DNA of 64,000 bases, from NCBI GenBank assembly GCA_965247255.1, contig CBDFGS010000012.1, forward strand, positions 372,001 to 436,000. Direction: 5' to 3'. The position numbers were made by a program, and so were the translations under genes. Shown here in pieces: positions 8,995 to 18,242 of the stretch. Source of the stretch: CBDFGS01 sp965247255 (GTDB taxonomy: Bacteria > Chloroflexota > Dehalococcoidia > Lucifugimonadales > CAUZJF01). How positions within the stretch are numbered: the stretch's first letter is position 1; each line of letters begins with the position of its first letter. Under the pieces are notes generated by a model. It did not search any database and was not told the origin of the DNA. It worked only from the letters and a program-made list of their open reading frames with translations.

Positions 8995-10329
8995 CTACCC
9001 GACTAGGCCGTTCTGGATCGCGAAGACTACCGCCGAGGTCCTGGAGGAGACGTCCAGCTTGGCATAAATGTGTTCCAGGTGGCGCTCGACGGTCTTCTCA
9101 CTGATAACGAGGTCCCGGGCGATCTGGCGGTTGCCGGAGCCGGTGGCCAGGTAGCGAAGGACCTCGACCTCTCGCTCGGTTAGACTCCCGGGGTTCTGTG
9201 CTCGCCTCCGCGTCGGGGCTGGCGCAACCCCGTTGAGGGACGCCGCCAGGGCCTCGTAGACGGTCGAGTCGAAAGCGGTCCCGGACAGCCGGCCCATGTC
9301 ATCTAACGCCCTCTGCGCGTCCGGCTCCTCGGCGCCCTTGTAAAGCCGAGCATACTCGTCGGCCGCTGCCAGGATTTTGCCGCCCGCGGGAATCTGATCG
9401 CCCGAAAGCCGCTTGTGGTAACCGTCGCCCGCAAGCCTCTCGTGGTGTGCGGCGGCTACATTCGCCAGTGGCCGGAGTGGGCCGACGCGTGAGAGGATCC
9501 GCTCCGTGTAGTAGGGGTGGAGACGGAACGCCTCCCACTCGCTCTCCGAGAGGTCGTCCCGCTTTTGAAGGACAGCGCTCGGTACCGCGGCCTTGCCGAG
9601 GTCGTGTACCAGCGCAGACCGCGTCAACGTTGTCACTTCATCCCCGTTGAGCCCCATCTGGGACCCAATGCCCGCTGCAGTCTCGGCTACAAGGAGGGAG
9701 TGGTTCCAATCGTGCCGTGCCGAGAGGTCGGCGAAGTCGGCCACGACATCGCACATCACTCCTATGTCATCGTCTGATGCGCGATCGAACTCGGTCGGCG
9801 GCCTCATCTGCAGCACTGTCGACTGCACCGAGTCCTGGTCGATCTCCCTCCAGAAGCCGGGCCGTTCGGACACCTGAACAAAGGCCGCCGCCAGGTCGGG
9901 GTCGAACTCGGTCCCAGCTCGCTCCCTGGCCTCGTCGGCGGCCTTGGCTGCGCCGCCGAAACCGTGCGCCACGTCCATCACCTCCGCCATATGGACGATG
10001 CGGGATGAGACGGGTGTCTCAGCGCTCTTGATGCCGTAGGCGAGCCCCTCGCCGTCCCACTGCTCCATGGTGTACCGGACCGTGCGCTGCACGCTCTCGG
10101 GAAAGCCGAGGCGTCTCGCCATCATCTCGGCGACTTCGCAGTGGGTGGCGGCGATCTCTCTCATGGCCGGCTTTGCTTCCCTAAGGAAGGAGAGCAACCT
10201 GATGACGCGGGTGGGAAGACTCGCGTCGCCGGCCGCGTACCTGAGAAACCAACCTAGGACGCTCGTGGCGTTATCGGGCCTTACGAGCAAGGCCCGGCCT
10301 CGGGCCGTCATCTCGTCCCCATGGACCAT
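8995..10329 (-). CDS. HD-GYP domain protein with C-terminal LuxR-type HTH (main part of an interrupted gene)
   Basis: 444 residues reading from an internal ATG. An HD-GYP phosphohydrolase core shows SALVHDLGKAAVP (HD pair), HHERLAGDGYH (HHExxxGxGY) and KILAAADEYA. This is followed by a LuxR/FixJ helix-turn-helix with LTEREVEVLRYLATGSGNRQIA and the recognition helix SEKTVERHLEHIYAKL. HD-GYP domains commonly degrade cyclic di-GMP; the DNA-binding tail suggests a regulator coupled to that signal. Translation of the same frame continues upstream past a single TGA (10357-10359) into the missing N-terminal HD part, so this is most likely the remaining portion of one longer gene. Confidence 0.8.
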   Translation of the reverse strand: MVHGDEMTARGRALLVRPDNATSVLGWFLRYAAGDASLPTRVIRLLSFLREAKPAMREIAATHCEVAEMMARRLGFPESVQRTVRYTMEQWDGEGLAYGIKSAETPVSSRIVHMAEVMDVAHGFGGAAKAADEARERAGTEFDPDLAAAFVQVSERPGFWREIDQDSVQSTVLQMRPPTEFDRASDDDIGVMCDVVADFADLSARHDWNHSLLVAETAAGIGSQMGLNGDEVTTLTRSALVHDLGKAAVPSAVLQKRDDLSESEWEAFRLHPYYTERILSRVGPLRPLANVAAAHHERLAGDGYHKRLSGDQIPAGGKILAAADEYARLYKGAEEPDAQRALDDMGRLSGTAFDSTVYEALAASLNGVAPAPTRRRAQNPGSLTEREVEVLRYLATGSGNRQIARDLVISEKTVERHLEHIYAKLDVSSRTSAVVFAIQNGLVG

Positions 10330-10330
10330 G

Positions 10331-10347
10331 GCGGCAACACGTGCCGC
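10331..10347 (-). other. Hairpin directly downstream of the in-frame TGA
   Basis: On the minus strand GCGGCA, a 5-base loop (CGTGT) and TGCCGC form a perfect 6-bp stem. The loop starts 16 bases after the TGA, and extended pairing of GGCC with GGTCC is possible below it. Position and loop G are compatible with the loose bacterial SECIS pattern, but GC-rich DNA forms such stems often. See the finding on the interrupted HD-GYP gene. Confidence 0.4.
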
Positions 10348-10356
10348 GGAGGCCGT

Positions 10357-10560
10357 TCAACCTACGTCCTTGAGCAACGCGCCGTAGAAGACCGCCACGC
10401 GGTCTTCTACGGCCAGCCCGACCGCGTCGGCCACCTTGAGACCTATATAGGCGGTCCTGAGGCCGTGCTCCATGGATTGGCCCATGTTTACGTCTGAGGC
10501 GAACGACAGGGCGCAGAGAAGCTCGGCGAAGCTCCCTTCGGACTGCTGGACGGTGCTCAA
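10357..10560 (-). pseudogene. N-terminal fragment of the HD-GYP/LuxR gene, ended by an in-frame TGA
   Basis: The fragment contains FAELLCALSFASDVNMGQSM and HGLRTAYIGLKVADAVGL, the usual N-terminus of Chloroflexota/Actinobacteria HD-GYP-LuxR proteins. It stops at KDVG followed by TGA, where relatives have a Cys (VGC). The next codons (TASAARVAAM) continue in the same frame into the 444-residue part. A TTG at 10558-10560 is a plausible start; the frame stays open to 10755 but would then run into the divergent MMPL gene. A TATAAT hexamer on the minus strand at 10654-10659 could be its -10 box. It could be a nonsense mutation, a sequence error or recoding. Confidence 0.6.
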
Positions 10561-10700
10561 ATGCGCTGCTCGGACGGCGGGATGAAGGTCGATATTGTAT
10601 GAAACGCCGAAAGATGGGGGAAATCCCTGACGCCGGCCCCGAGGCCATACGTCATTATACACAGCGTCGACTGCAACAAAACTACTGGGGAGAGGGAGCG

Positions 10701-12923
10701 ATGCTGAATAATTTGTCAACGGAGAGTCTGGCGAGGGCCAGCGCTGCCCGGCCAAAGAGAGTCGTCATCGCCTGGCTGATACTTCTCGTCGCGGCGATGG
10801 GACTCGTGGGGACGCTGTTCAATAGCGCGGTGACGACCGAGTTCGTCTTCTTGAAAGACGTGGAGCCTCAACGAGGCGAGACGCTCCTGGAGGAGCGTCT
10901 CCGCGGCCCGGTCGGCATCCGGGACGTGGTCGTCGTCAGATCGGCCGAGTCTGACGTGGACTCGGACAGCTATCGCAGCTTCGTAAACGGCCTTACCAGA
11001 GAGATCGTCGCCCTCGGCCCAGACATCGTGTCCAGCGCGACGAACTACTACGAGACCGGGGAGGAGGGCCTGGTGTCGCCTAATCGGCGGAGCACGATAC
11101 TACCCATCGTGACCGCCGGCGACCTGCTCGAGGCGGAGAGTAACGTCCGAGCGGTGCATGCCATTCTCGACGGTATCGATGCAGGGAGCGGCTTCGAGAC
11201 GTACATTACGGGCGAGGCGACGTTCTCCAACGACTTCACCGTCGGCGCCCAGGAAGACATCGAGAAGGGCGAGGCGTTTGGGGTGCCCATCGCCCTAGTC
11301 ATTCTGGCTACGGTGTTCGGCGCTCTGGCCGCCGCCATACTGCCGATCCTGTTGGCCGTAGGGTCGATCGTCATCGCGATCGGTCTGGCTGCGATTGTTG
11401 GACAGGGCTTCGAGATACACCTGTTCGTACAGAACATTATCACCATGATCGGACTGGCGGTAGGAATCGACTACTCGCTGTTCATCGTGTCTCGATTCCG
11501 GGAGGAGCGCGCGCGCGGCCTACCCAAGGCCGATGCTATCGCAGTGGCGGGCGCCACGGCGAGCCGAGCGGTCTTCTTCAGCGGCCTCACGGTAGTGCTG
11601 GCGCTGGTCGGACTGCTGATCGTGCCCAATGGCGTGTTCGTCAGCATGGGCATCGGCGCCATCTTGGTAGTGACCGTAGCAGTGATAGCCTCGCTGACGC
11701 TGCTTCCGGCGGTCCTGAGTGTGATGGGCGACGGCGTAAACAGGCTTCGCGTGCCGTTGCTCAACCGCGGAAGCCGACGCTCGTCGAACGGCGAAGACGG
11801 GGTTTGGGACAAGATCGTCCACGTAGTGATGCGGCGCCCCGTTGTCAGCCTGGTACTAGGGGCGGCCTTGCTGATAGCGGCCGCGACCCCTTACTTGAGC
11901 ATCAACATAGGCACGTCCGGCGTGAGCACGTTCCCCGAAGACTTCAAAGCCAAGGCAGGCTTCGAGGTCCTCCAGGAGGAGTTTGGCTTCGGCCTGGACG
12001 CCCCGGCCGAGGTCGTGATAGACGGAGCCATCGAGGCGGAGCCGGTCGCAGCGGCGATACAGAACCTGCGCGGCCGGCTCGCGAACGACGCCGGCTTCGG
12101 CTCCCCTACACTGGAGATCAACGAGGCGGGAGACCTGGCGCTGCTCTCCGTGCCCATGATCGGAGACCCCACCGCCGAAGACACGCTGGCGTCCCTCGTG
12201 AGACTGAGGTCCCAATACATCGCCGATGCGTTCAGGGGGGTCCCCGCTGATGTGTTCGTCGCGGGGGCCACAGCCGAGGAGGTTGACTTCAACGACATCG
12301 CCGCACGGTACCTCCCTATCGTGGTCGGAATCGTACTGGCGCTGAGCTTCGTGCTGCTGACGGTGGTCTTCAGGTCGATCGTGATACCCATCACGGCCAT
12401 CATCATGAACCTTCTTTCGGTCGGCGCCGGCTACGGCATCCTGGTCCTGGTGTGGCAGCACGGCATCGGGAACGAGCTGTTCGGATTCCCACAGGTCGAC
12501 GTGATCCAGGCGTGGCTCCCGATAATGATGTTCGCCATCCTCTTCGGGCTGTCGATGGACTACCAAGTCTTCCTCATTAGTCGAATCAAAGAGCGATACG
12601 ACCAGACCGGTAACAACCCCGAGGCAGTGGCTTACGGCCTCCGCTCGACGGCCGGGCTGATAACCGGTGCGGCGCTGATAATGGTTGCGGTGTTCTCGGG
12701 GTTCGCGGCTGGAGACCTGGTTCCGCCGGCGCAGTTCGGGTTTGGAATGGCTGTAGCGATCCTGGTGGATGCGACCATCGTTCGGTCCGTCCTGGTACCG
12801 TCCACCATGAAGTTGCTGGGAGACCGGAACTGGTACCTGCCCAACGCGTTGAGATGGCTCCCAAACGTCAGCGTTGAAGGCGGGCGAGTCGCCGAGCCCG
12901 TCCCGGTCAGGGTCAACGACTAG
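10701..12923 (+). CDS. MMPL/RND-family membrane exporter
   Basis: About 740 residues from an ATG preceded by GGGAGAGGGAG. The frame extends upstream to 10599, but this start has the better ribosome site. One N-terminal membrane helix, an extracytoplasmic domain, five helices, then a repeat of the same layout give the two-fold symmetry of MMPL/RND transporters. VGIDYSLFIVSRFREE and FGLSMDYQVFLISRIKERY are the duplicated signature helices with Asp-Tyr dyads used in proton coupling. Such proteins export lipids, hopanoids or small molecules. It is transcribed divergently from the HD-GYP gene. The substrate is not predictable from sequence. Confidence 0.88.
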   Translation: MLNNLSTESLARASAARPKRVVIAWLILLVAAMGLVGTLFNSAVTTEFVFLKDVEPQRGETLLEERLRGPVGIRDVVVVRSAESDVDSDSYRSFVNGLTREIVALGPDIVSSATNYYETGEEGLVSPNRRSTILPIVTAGDLLEAESNVRAVHAILDGIDAGSGFETYITGEATFSNDFTVGAQEDIEKGEAFGVPIALVILATVFGALAAAILPILLAVGSIVIAIGLAAIVGQGFEIHLFVQNIITMIGLAVGIDYSLFIVSRFREERARGLPKADAIAVAGATASRAVFFSGLTVVLALVGLLIVPNGVFVSMGIGAILVVTVAVIASLTLLPAVLSVMGDGVNRLRVPLLNRGSRRSSNGEDGVWDKIVHVVMRRPVVSLVLGAALLIAAATPYLSINIGTSGVSTFPEDFKAKAGFEVLQEEFGFGLDAPAEVVIDGAIEAEPVAAAIQNLRGRLANDAGFGSPTLEINEAGDLALLSVPMIGDPTAEDTLASLVRLRSQYIADAFRGVPADVFVAGATAEEVDFNDIAARYLPIVVGIVLALSFVLLTVVFRSIVIPITAIIMNLLSVGAGYGILVLVWQHGIGNELFGFPQVDVIQAWLPIMMFAILFGLSMDYQVFLISRIKERYDQTGNNPEAVAYGLRSTAGLITGAALIMVAVFSGFAAGDLVPPAQFGFGMAVAILVDATIVRSVLVPSTMKLLGDRNWYLPNALRWLPNVSVEGGRVAEPVPVRVND

Positions 12924-12951
12924 GGTCGAACCCGAAGTACTCGCTGCCTTC

Positions 12952-13001
12952 AGCTAAATAAGCCCCCGCCTGCGTTGCCCAGGGCGGGGGCCTATTTAGC
13001 T
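12952..13001. terminator. Strong bidirectional-type terminator hairpin
   Basis: AGCTAAATA-A-GCCCCCGCC pairs with GGCGGGGGC-C-TATTTAGCT across a short loop. It is a nearly perfect stem of 18 pairs with an AT-rich base on both sides. It lies 28 bases after the MMPL stop and should end that transcript. The rest of 13002-13308 holds no convincing gene. Confidence 0.85.
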
Positions 13002-13308
13002 GGGCGAGCCGAAGCCGCTCAACCAACCGCCAACACCGAAGGCGGCAGCCTCAACCGGCAACTGAATACGGGCGACGTTGTAGAGTCGTCTGGCATAATA
13101 TAGGCGGGATCCAGGTATTAGCACACGCTGGCTCTCCGCCAGGAGTCGGGTCCCGTACGCTTCCTCACCACGATCGGTCATCCCGCCCCCTTGAATTTGA
13201 ACTTCGAGAACTGTCCCATTCTCCCTCCCGCCGGGTAAGTGCCCTTCCCAGGAGACCGAACCTTGTCTAGAATGGGCATAACCCCAAGCCCATCATGTCT
13301 CCTTAACT

Positions 13309-15912
13309 ATGACCACCCCCGCCAGGCGCCAGTACTTGCGGATCAAGGGCGAGCACCAGGACGCTATCCTCTTCTTCCGCATGGGCGACTTCTACGAGAC
13401 CTTTGACGACGACGCTCGAACGATCTCGAGGGAGCTCGAGATCGCCCTCACATCCCGCGAGATGGGCAAGCGGCAACGAGTCCCCCTGGCCGGTATCCCC
13501 TATCACGCGCTGGACACCTACCTCCCGAGGCTGATCAAGAAGGGCTATAAGGTCGCCATCTGTGAGCAGACCAGCGACCCGGCCACCTCGCGCGGCCTCG
13601 TCGACCGGGAGGTCGTCCGGGTCGTAACCCCCGGGACCGTAATCGAGACCACCGCGCTCGACCAGAACGCCAACAACTACCTCGCCGCCGTCGTGGTGGA
13701 CGGCGATGACGCCGGCATCGCATACGTCGACATCACCACCAGCGAGTTCGCGACAGCTCAGCTAGCGGCCGGCCAGCTTGCCGTAGAGCTCGCCCGCCTC
13801 ACCCCGGCAGAGGTCCTGGTCCCGGAGGGGGCCGATGACCCGCCGGCTGGGCAAGACGCCACGATAAGCCCCGTGGACGAAGACGCGTTCCAGCTCGAAT
13901 GGGCTCGGGAGACGCTCACCGGCCACTTCAATACGGCTTCCCTCGAGGCCTACGGCTGCGAGCATCTGCCGCTGGCGATTCGTGCGGCGGGCGCCATTGT
14001 CGAATACCTGTCCAGGACCCAGAAGGGGGCACTGGCGCAGCTCACGTCGCTCTACACATACTCGACCGATGCCTTTATGGTCCTGGACGCCCAGACCAGG
14101 CGCAATCTGGAGCTGTTCGAGGGCGGCCGTTGGGGAGAAGCGAAATCATCTCTGTACTCGGTGTTGGACCGTACCATCACGTCGATGGGAGGCCGCATGC
14201 TCAGGCGGTGGCTGGGACAGCCACTGCTCGAGGTTGGTGAGCTGATCACTAGGCAGGAATCCGTCGCCTGGTTCCACCGCAGCGCGCTCAGAAGGGGACG
14301 TGTTGTCGCGCTGCTGGAGGACGTGTCCGATCTCGAGCGGCTGGTGAACCGAGTTGTCGGCAGCGTAGCCACGCCCCGCGACGTCGTGGCCCTCGAAAAG
14401 AGCCTTGAGGCGGGGCCCCAGCTCAAGGCCGTGTTGGGCGAGGACGAAGACGCTGACCAGGTAGCGTGGCTTGCCGCCGACATCGGCGACAACGGGGATG
14501 TGGTCGATCTTATAGTCCGGGCTATCGCGGATGACCCGCCCCCATCGGTCTCCGACGGTGGGGTCATCCGGGAGGGCTTCTCCCCCGACCTGGACGAGAT
14601 CAGAAGCTCCGCGCGGGAGGCGCAAGGATACATCGCGGGACTTGAGCGCAAAGAGCGAGAGACCACCGGTATCAAGTCGCTGAAGGTGGGCTTCAACAAG
14701 GTGTTCGGCTACTACATCGAGGTGAGTAAATCGAACCTGAGTAAGGTCCCCGAGGAGTACATCAGACGCCAGACGCTCGTCGGTGGCGAGCGTTTCATCA
14801 CCCCGGAGATGAAGGAGTACGAGTCTCTGATACTCGGCGCTCAGGACCGCATCGCGGAGTTGGAGTCCGGGCTGTTTCGGCAGGTCTGCGACCAGGTAGG
14901 CATGTCGGCTGGGTCGATCATGCAGACAGCGGGGGCCTTCGCCAGAATCGACACCCTCTGCTCATTGGGCGAGGTCGCCGAGCGTTTCGCGTATGTGAGG
15001 CCCGAGATCGGCGATGGCCGGAGCCTCGAGATTGACGGCGGGCGCCACCCCGTAGTCGAGCGGGCCCTGCCGACCGGCGCCTTCGTGCCCAATGACACCC
15101 GCCTCTCCAGCTCCGACGGCCAGTTGATTGTGCTCACCGGGCCAAACATGTCCGGCAAGTCCACGTTCATCAGGCAGGTAGCCCTGATCACGTTGATGGC
15201 GCAGATCGGCAGCTTCGTTCCGGCGGACTCGGCGAAGATCGGCGTCGTGGACAGGATATTCACGCGCATCGGGCTTCAGGACGACCTCGCCCTCGGCCAG
15301 TCGACGTTCATGGTGGAGATGGTGGAAACGGCGTCCATCCTCAATCACGCGACGGCACGCTCGCTCGTCATCCTCGATGAGATCGGCCGCGGCACCAGCA
15401 CTTACGACGGCCTCGCCATCGCCCGCGCCGTCGCCGAGTACATCCACAACCACCCTCGGCTGGGCTGCAAGACCCTGTTCGCTACCCACTACCACGAGCT
15501 CACCGAGCTTGCCGACTCGCTCCCAAGAGCCAGGAACTACAACGTCGCCGTCTCAGAGGAGAAGGGAGAGGTCGTTTTCCTGCGGCGCATCGTACCCGGA
15601 GGCGCAGATCGCAGCTACGGGGTCCACGTGGCGAGACTGGCCGGCCTGCCGGGCGCAGCCGTTAACCGCGCCAGCGACGTGCTGGCCCAGTTGGAGGACG
15701 GCGCCCAGGAGCAGCGCCACCCGGCAAGGCCGCACGGCCGCCGCCGCGCTCCGCCTCCCGAGCAGTTGCCCCTTATGACGGCCAGGTCAGCAGCCCTGGA
15801 AGACCTGCTGACTCTGGACATCTCGTCCTTGACACCCTTGGAGGCGATTACCAGACTCTACGAGCTACAAGGGGAGGCGAGGAAATCAGAAGGCGAGGAC
15901 CCAACGCGTTAA
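13309..15912 (+). CDS. mutS: DNA mismatch repair protein MutS
   Basis: 867 residues covering all MutS domains. The mismatch-binding domain I starts almost at once with RQYLRIKGEHQDAILFFRMG and continues DFYETF, which carries the Phe-x-Glu mismatch wedge. Connector, lever and clamp domains follow. The ATPase has Walker A TGPNMSGKST (about residues 609-618), Walker B LVILDEIGRGTSTYDG and the ATHYHEL signature. The C-terminal tail is short but present. It recognises base mispairs and starts repair. The ATG at 13309 is the only sensible start since domain I follows directly. No mutL is visible in the window. Confidence 0.96.
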   Translation: MTTPARRQYLRIKGEHQDAILFFRMGDFYETFDDDARTISRELEIALTSREMGKRQRVPLAGIPYHALDTYLPRLIKKGYKVAICEQTSDPATSRGLVDREVVRVVTPGTVIETTALDQNANNYLAAVVVDGDDAGIAYVDITTSEFATAQLAAGQLAVELARLTPAEVLVPEGADDPPAGQDATISPVDEDAFQLEWARETLTGHFNTASLEAYGCEHLPLAIRAAGAIVEYLSRTQKGALAQLTSLYTYSTDAFMVLDAQTRRNLELFEGGRWGEAKSSLYSVLDRTITSMGGRMLRRWLGQPLLEVGELITRQESVAWFHRSALRRGRVVALLEDVSDLERLVNRVVGSVATPRDVVALEKSLEAGPQLKAVLGEDEDADQVAWLAADIGDNGDVVDLIVRAIADDPPPSVSDGGVIREGFSPDLDEIRSSAREAQGYIAGLERKERETTGIKSLKVGFNKVFGYYIEVSKSNLSKVPEEYIRRQTLVGGERFITPEMKEYESLILGAQDRIAELESGLFRQVCDQVGMSAGSIMQTAGAFARIDTLCSLGEVAERFAYVRPEIGDGRSLEIDGGRHPVVERALPTGAFVPNDTRLSSSDGQLIVLTGPNMSGKSTFIRQVALITLMAQIGSFVPADSAKIGVVDRIFTRIGLQDDLALGQSTFMVEMVETASILNHATARSLVILDEIGRGTSTYDGLAIARAVAEYIHNHPRLGCKTLFATHYHELTELADSLPRARNYNVAVSEEKGEVVFLRRIVPGGADRSYGVHVARLAGLPGAAVNRASDVLAQLEDGAQEQRHPARPHGRRRAPPPEQLPLMTARSAALEDLLTLDISSLTPLEAITRLYELQGEARKSEGEDPTR

Positions 15913-16294
15913 ACTCTTTCTCGCCAGGGCTGACTAGACACCACTCTTCTGTGCCCCGTTTACGGGAAGGAGCTAGAGAGGGTGGATAGCACTGTTCCCA
16001 CTCCTCTCGCGGGGGCTCTGCACTAGAACTCGCAATGCGGGAGTTCGACAGGCATGTCCTGAGCAGCTTATGTCCCGATGCGGCATCGGGACCGAAGGTC
16101 GGGAAAGTAACTATGCCCAAACGTCGTAGGGGCGCCGCTTGCCGCGCCCACGTCAGTATCTAGCAAGACTGCGTGACATAAAGCAGTTGGCTTGAGAGCG
16201 TGTCGAAGGGACAGATCGCCCAGAGCGACACTTCTTGTGCAAAGCCCCTCGCGGGACCAGGCTACAGACACGGGGAGATCTCGGGCGCCCTAAC
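15913..16294. other. Intergenic stretch with a short inverted repeat
   Basis: About 380 bases between mutS and the zinc-ribbon gene. A 10-bp inverted repeat lies at 16072-16092 (GTCCCGATGC, one base, GCATCGGGAC) and may be a dispersed palindromic repeat or terminator. No convincing coding sequence was seen. Confidence 0.5.
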
Positions 16295-16549
16295 CTAAAC
16301 GAACCACACGTCTCCGCGAGGGCGGCTGTGGGAGGAAGGCACTAACATGGGTTGCGCGCGCGGCGCGCCTCCGTTTATGGCGATCGGCTCCCGCGCCTCT
16401 CGACGCTTTCGGGTGCTGCCGGATCTCTCCGCGGCAGCGTCCGGGTAGGTAACAAAACCGCAGTGGAGGCAGATCACGTAAGCGCCGTAGAAATCGCTCT
16501 CTGGAGAGCGGTCTCCAGAACATCTTGGGCAGGACTTGAAAAGGATCAC
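16295..16549 (-). CDS. Small zinc-ribbon protein
   Basis: 84 residues with two CxxC knuckles, CPRC and CLHC, 19 residues apart in the N-terminal half (KSCPRCSGD ... YVICLHCGFV), typical of a single zinc ribbon. The GTG start has GGGAGG 7 bases upstream, which supports a real gene. The tail is basic and probably disordered. It stands alone on the minus strand between mutS and the coiled-coil gene. Such ribbons may bind nucleic acid or protein. No function can be assigned. Confidence 0.6.
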   Translation of the reverse strand: MILFKSCPRCSGDRSPESDFYGAYVICLHCGFVTYPDAAAERSGSTRKRREAREPIAINGGAPRAQPMLVPSSHSRPRGDVWFV

Positions 16550-17123
16550 TCTGCTACCTCCCGTTTACCCGCTGAACGGCTAGCATGCGCTACGACAACA
16601 ACCGCATCGTAAGCCGCCTGAGAGGGCCTGTGACCGAGGCGAGCGTCAGTACTCGCGTTAGTCTCACCGCTCTGCTCTACAACGGCTGCATCCATACTTG
16701 AACGAGTGCCCTCACCCATGAACTCCGGCCTGTCGGGAGATGGGAGATAAGCCGTTGAATAGCGGCTCGGCCGCCGGCCTTCCATCTCTAGAAACAGACA
16801 GTGGTACGGTCCTACTACTTCTCCCGTGCCAGAAGCGTGAGGTAGGGGCGATCCCTTCAGGCCTACGCTAAGGATATCTAAGCAGGTTTGTGGGCGCTGC
16901 CCGCGGCGCCGGCCGTGACCTCGGAAGGCGCCGGGGGTCGAGCCCGGCAGTGTCTTGGAGGACGCTCGGTCCGCGCTCCAACCAAGGCTACAGCCTGATT
17001 ATGGGACGCGTTGGAGCGGCTCGGCCAGTGTGTCTCCTCACAAAGCGGGATAAGCGAAAGCTCGCAACGGGGGAGCGTGGTGCCGCAGCCCACTCATGAG
17101 TGGCAGGGCACGCAAGGGGCCAC
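16550..17123. other. Gene-poor stretch
   Basis: About 570 bases with only short overlapping frames and no coding signature. One 9-bp stem (CGCTCCAAC ... GTTGGAGCG, 16974-17018) and a nearby CCGGG/CCCGG stem could belong to a structured RNA, but no known RNA family was recognised. Confidence 0.4.
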
Positions 17124-18041
17124 TCAGGTCGACGGCTGGCTCGCGCTTCGCTTGCTTCCTTCCCGACCCTTTCGAGGACTGGACCGGCGGCCCTTGGCGC
17201 GGGTGGCCAAGCCGTTCTTGGCTACGCCGCCCGACTCTCGCGGTGGAGAAGCCTCGACATGCTCGCTCGAAGTCACACCGTCGACCTCCAGGGCGTCCGG
17301 AGCCGAAGCCGTTGAGAAGCCCGACGTTCGCCGCTCTTCCTCGACTGATGCGCCGACGCCGCGAATGGGGTCCTTCCCTCGGTGCGCCCGGACACGTGGG
17401 GGATGTGAGACCGTCCGCTCGGCGATGTCGGAAAAGATCCTCTCCGCCTCGCGCTCCTGTTCGGTCGCTGCTCGAATAGCGTCCAGCCTGCCGACTTCCA
17501 GCTTGATCTCTCTCAGCGCCTGCTGCTTCAGTTCGGTGCATTCTTTGTTTGTGTCAAGGATGGCCCTGGCCGACGCCTCTTCTGCATGCTGCGTGGCGTC
17601 GGATATGATCTGCCGGCTTCGCCTTCGGGCTTCCGTGATGGTCTCTGCCGAGCGCTGCAGCAGGGCCTCCGCGCGCTCGCGGACCCTCACCGACTCAGCT
17701 CTCGTTTCCGCAACCTCAATCCTGATCGCGTTGGCCTCCCTCCTGGTCTCCCCGCGAAGGCGCGCGTACCTCTCCACCACCTCGTCCCTCGCCACCTCGT
17801 GAGCGGTCTCCGCCTGAACGCGTCTCGATCTCGACTCGATCAGATCGGCATCGGTGAAAGTCTTGTAGACCATGAGGTTCCGCCAGACCAGGTCGATGCT
17901 CTCCTTGGAGCCGACCGGTGGCGTGGACCCCACAAACTCCAGCTGGCCGTCGCTGCGCTCTGCGTGATTCTGCACTAGTCCCTCCTCACCGGAACTATCG
18001 GGCGCCTCTTGCCGACTCGCTCGAATCATTGGTAAGGCCAC
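17124..18041 (-). CDS. Coiled-coil protein of unknown function
   Basis: 305 residues beginning GTG (an ATG 12 bases inside is an alternative). The middle (about residues 65-205) is a long Ala/Glu/Arg-rich helix with heptad character (AETAHEVARDEVVERYARLR), resembling ATP-synthase-b-like or DivIVA-like stalks. The C-terminal third is basic, Ser/Arg-rich and probably disordered. It is downstream of the response regulator on the same strand, about 200 bases away, and next to the archaellum locus on the opposite strand. A role in polar placement or regulation of that machine is a guess from position only. Confidence 0.6.
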   Translation of the reverse strand: MALPMIRASRQEAPDSSGEEGLVQNHAERSDGQLEFVGSTPPVGSKESIDLVWRNLMVYKTFTDADLIESRSRRVQAETAHEVARDEVVERYARLRGETRREANAIRIEVAETRAESVRVRERAEALLQRSAETITEARRRSRQIISDATQHAEEASARAILDTNKECTELKQQALREIKLEVGRLDAIRAATEQEREAERIFSDIAERTVSHPPRVRAHRGKDPIRGVGASVEEERRTSGFSTASAPDALEVDGVTSSEHVEASPPRESGGVAKNGLATRAKGRRSSPRKGREGSKRSASQPST

Positions 18042-18242
18042 CTACGTATTCACCGGGGCCGAAGCGTGCGATTCGATGATGCAATGAGAGGCCGACCAGG
18101 CGCCAGGGTATGGCCTCCTAAAGCTGCTGGCGGAGCGTACCCACCGGCGCGGCTGGCAGGGAAGATGCTCCGGCTGGCAGAGGCCAGATTGTGTGGCCTG
18201 GCCACCCGGGGGCATCGAAACGACAAGAAATCAGGCCGGCTG

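Noticed and set aside
11856..12566. 236-codon minus-strand frame inside the MMPL gene
   Set aside because: His/Asp-rich shadow without motifs.
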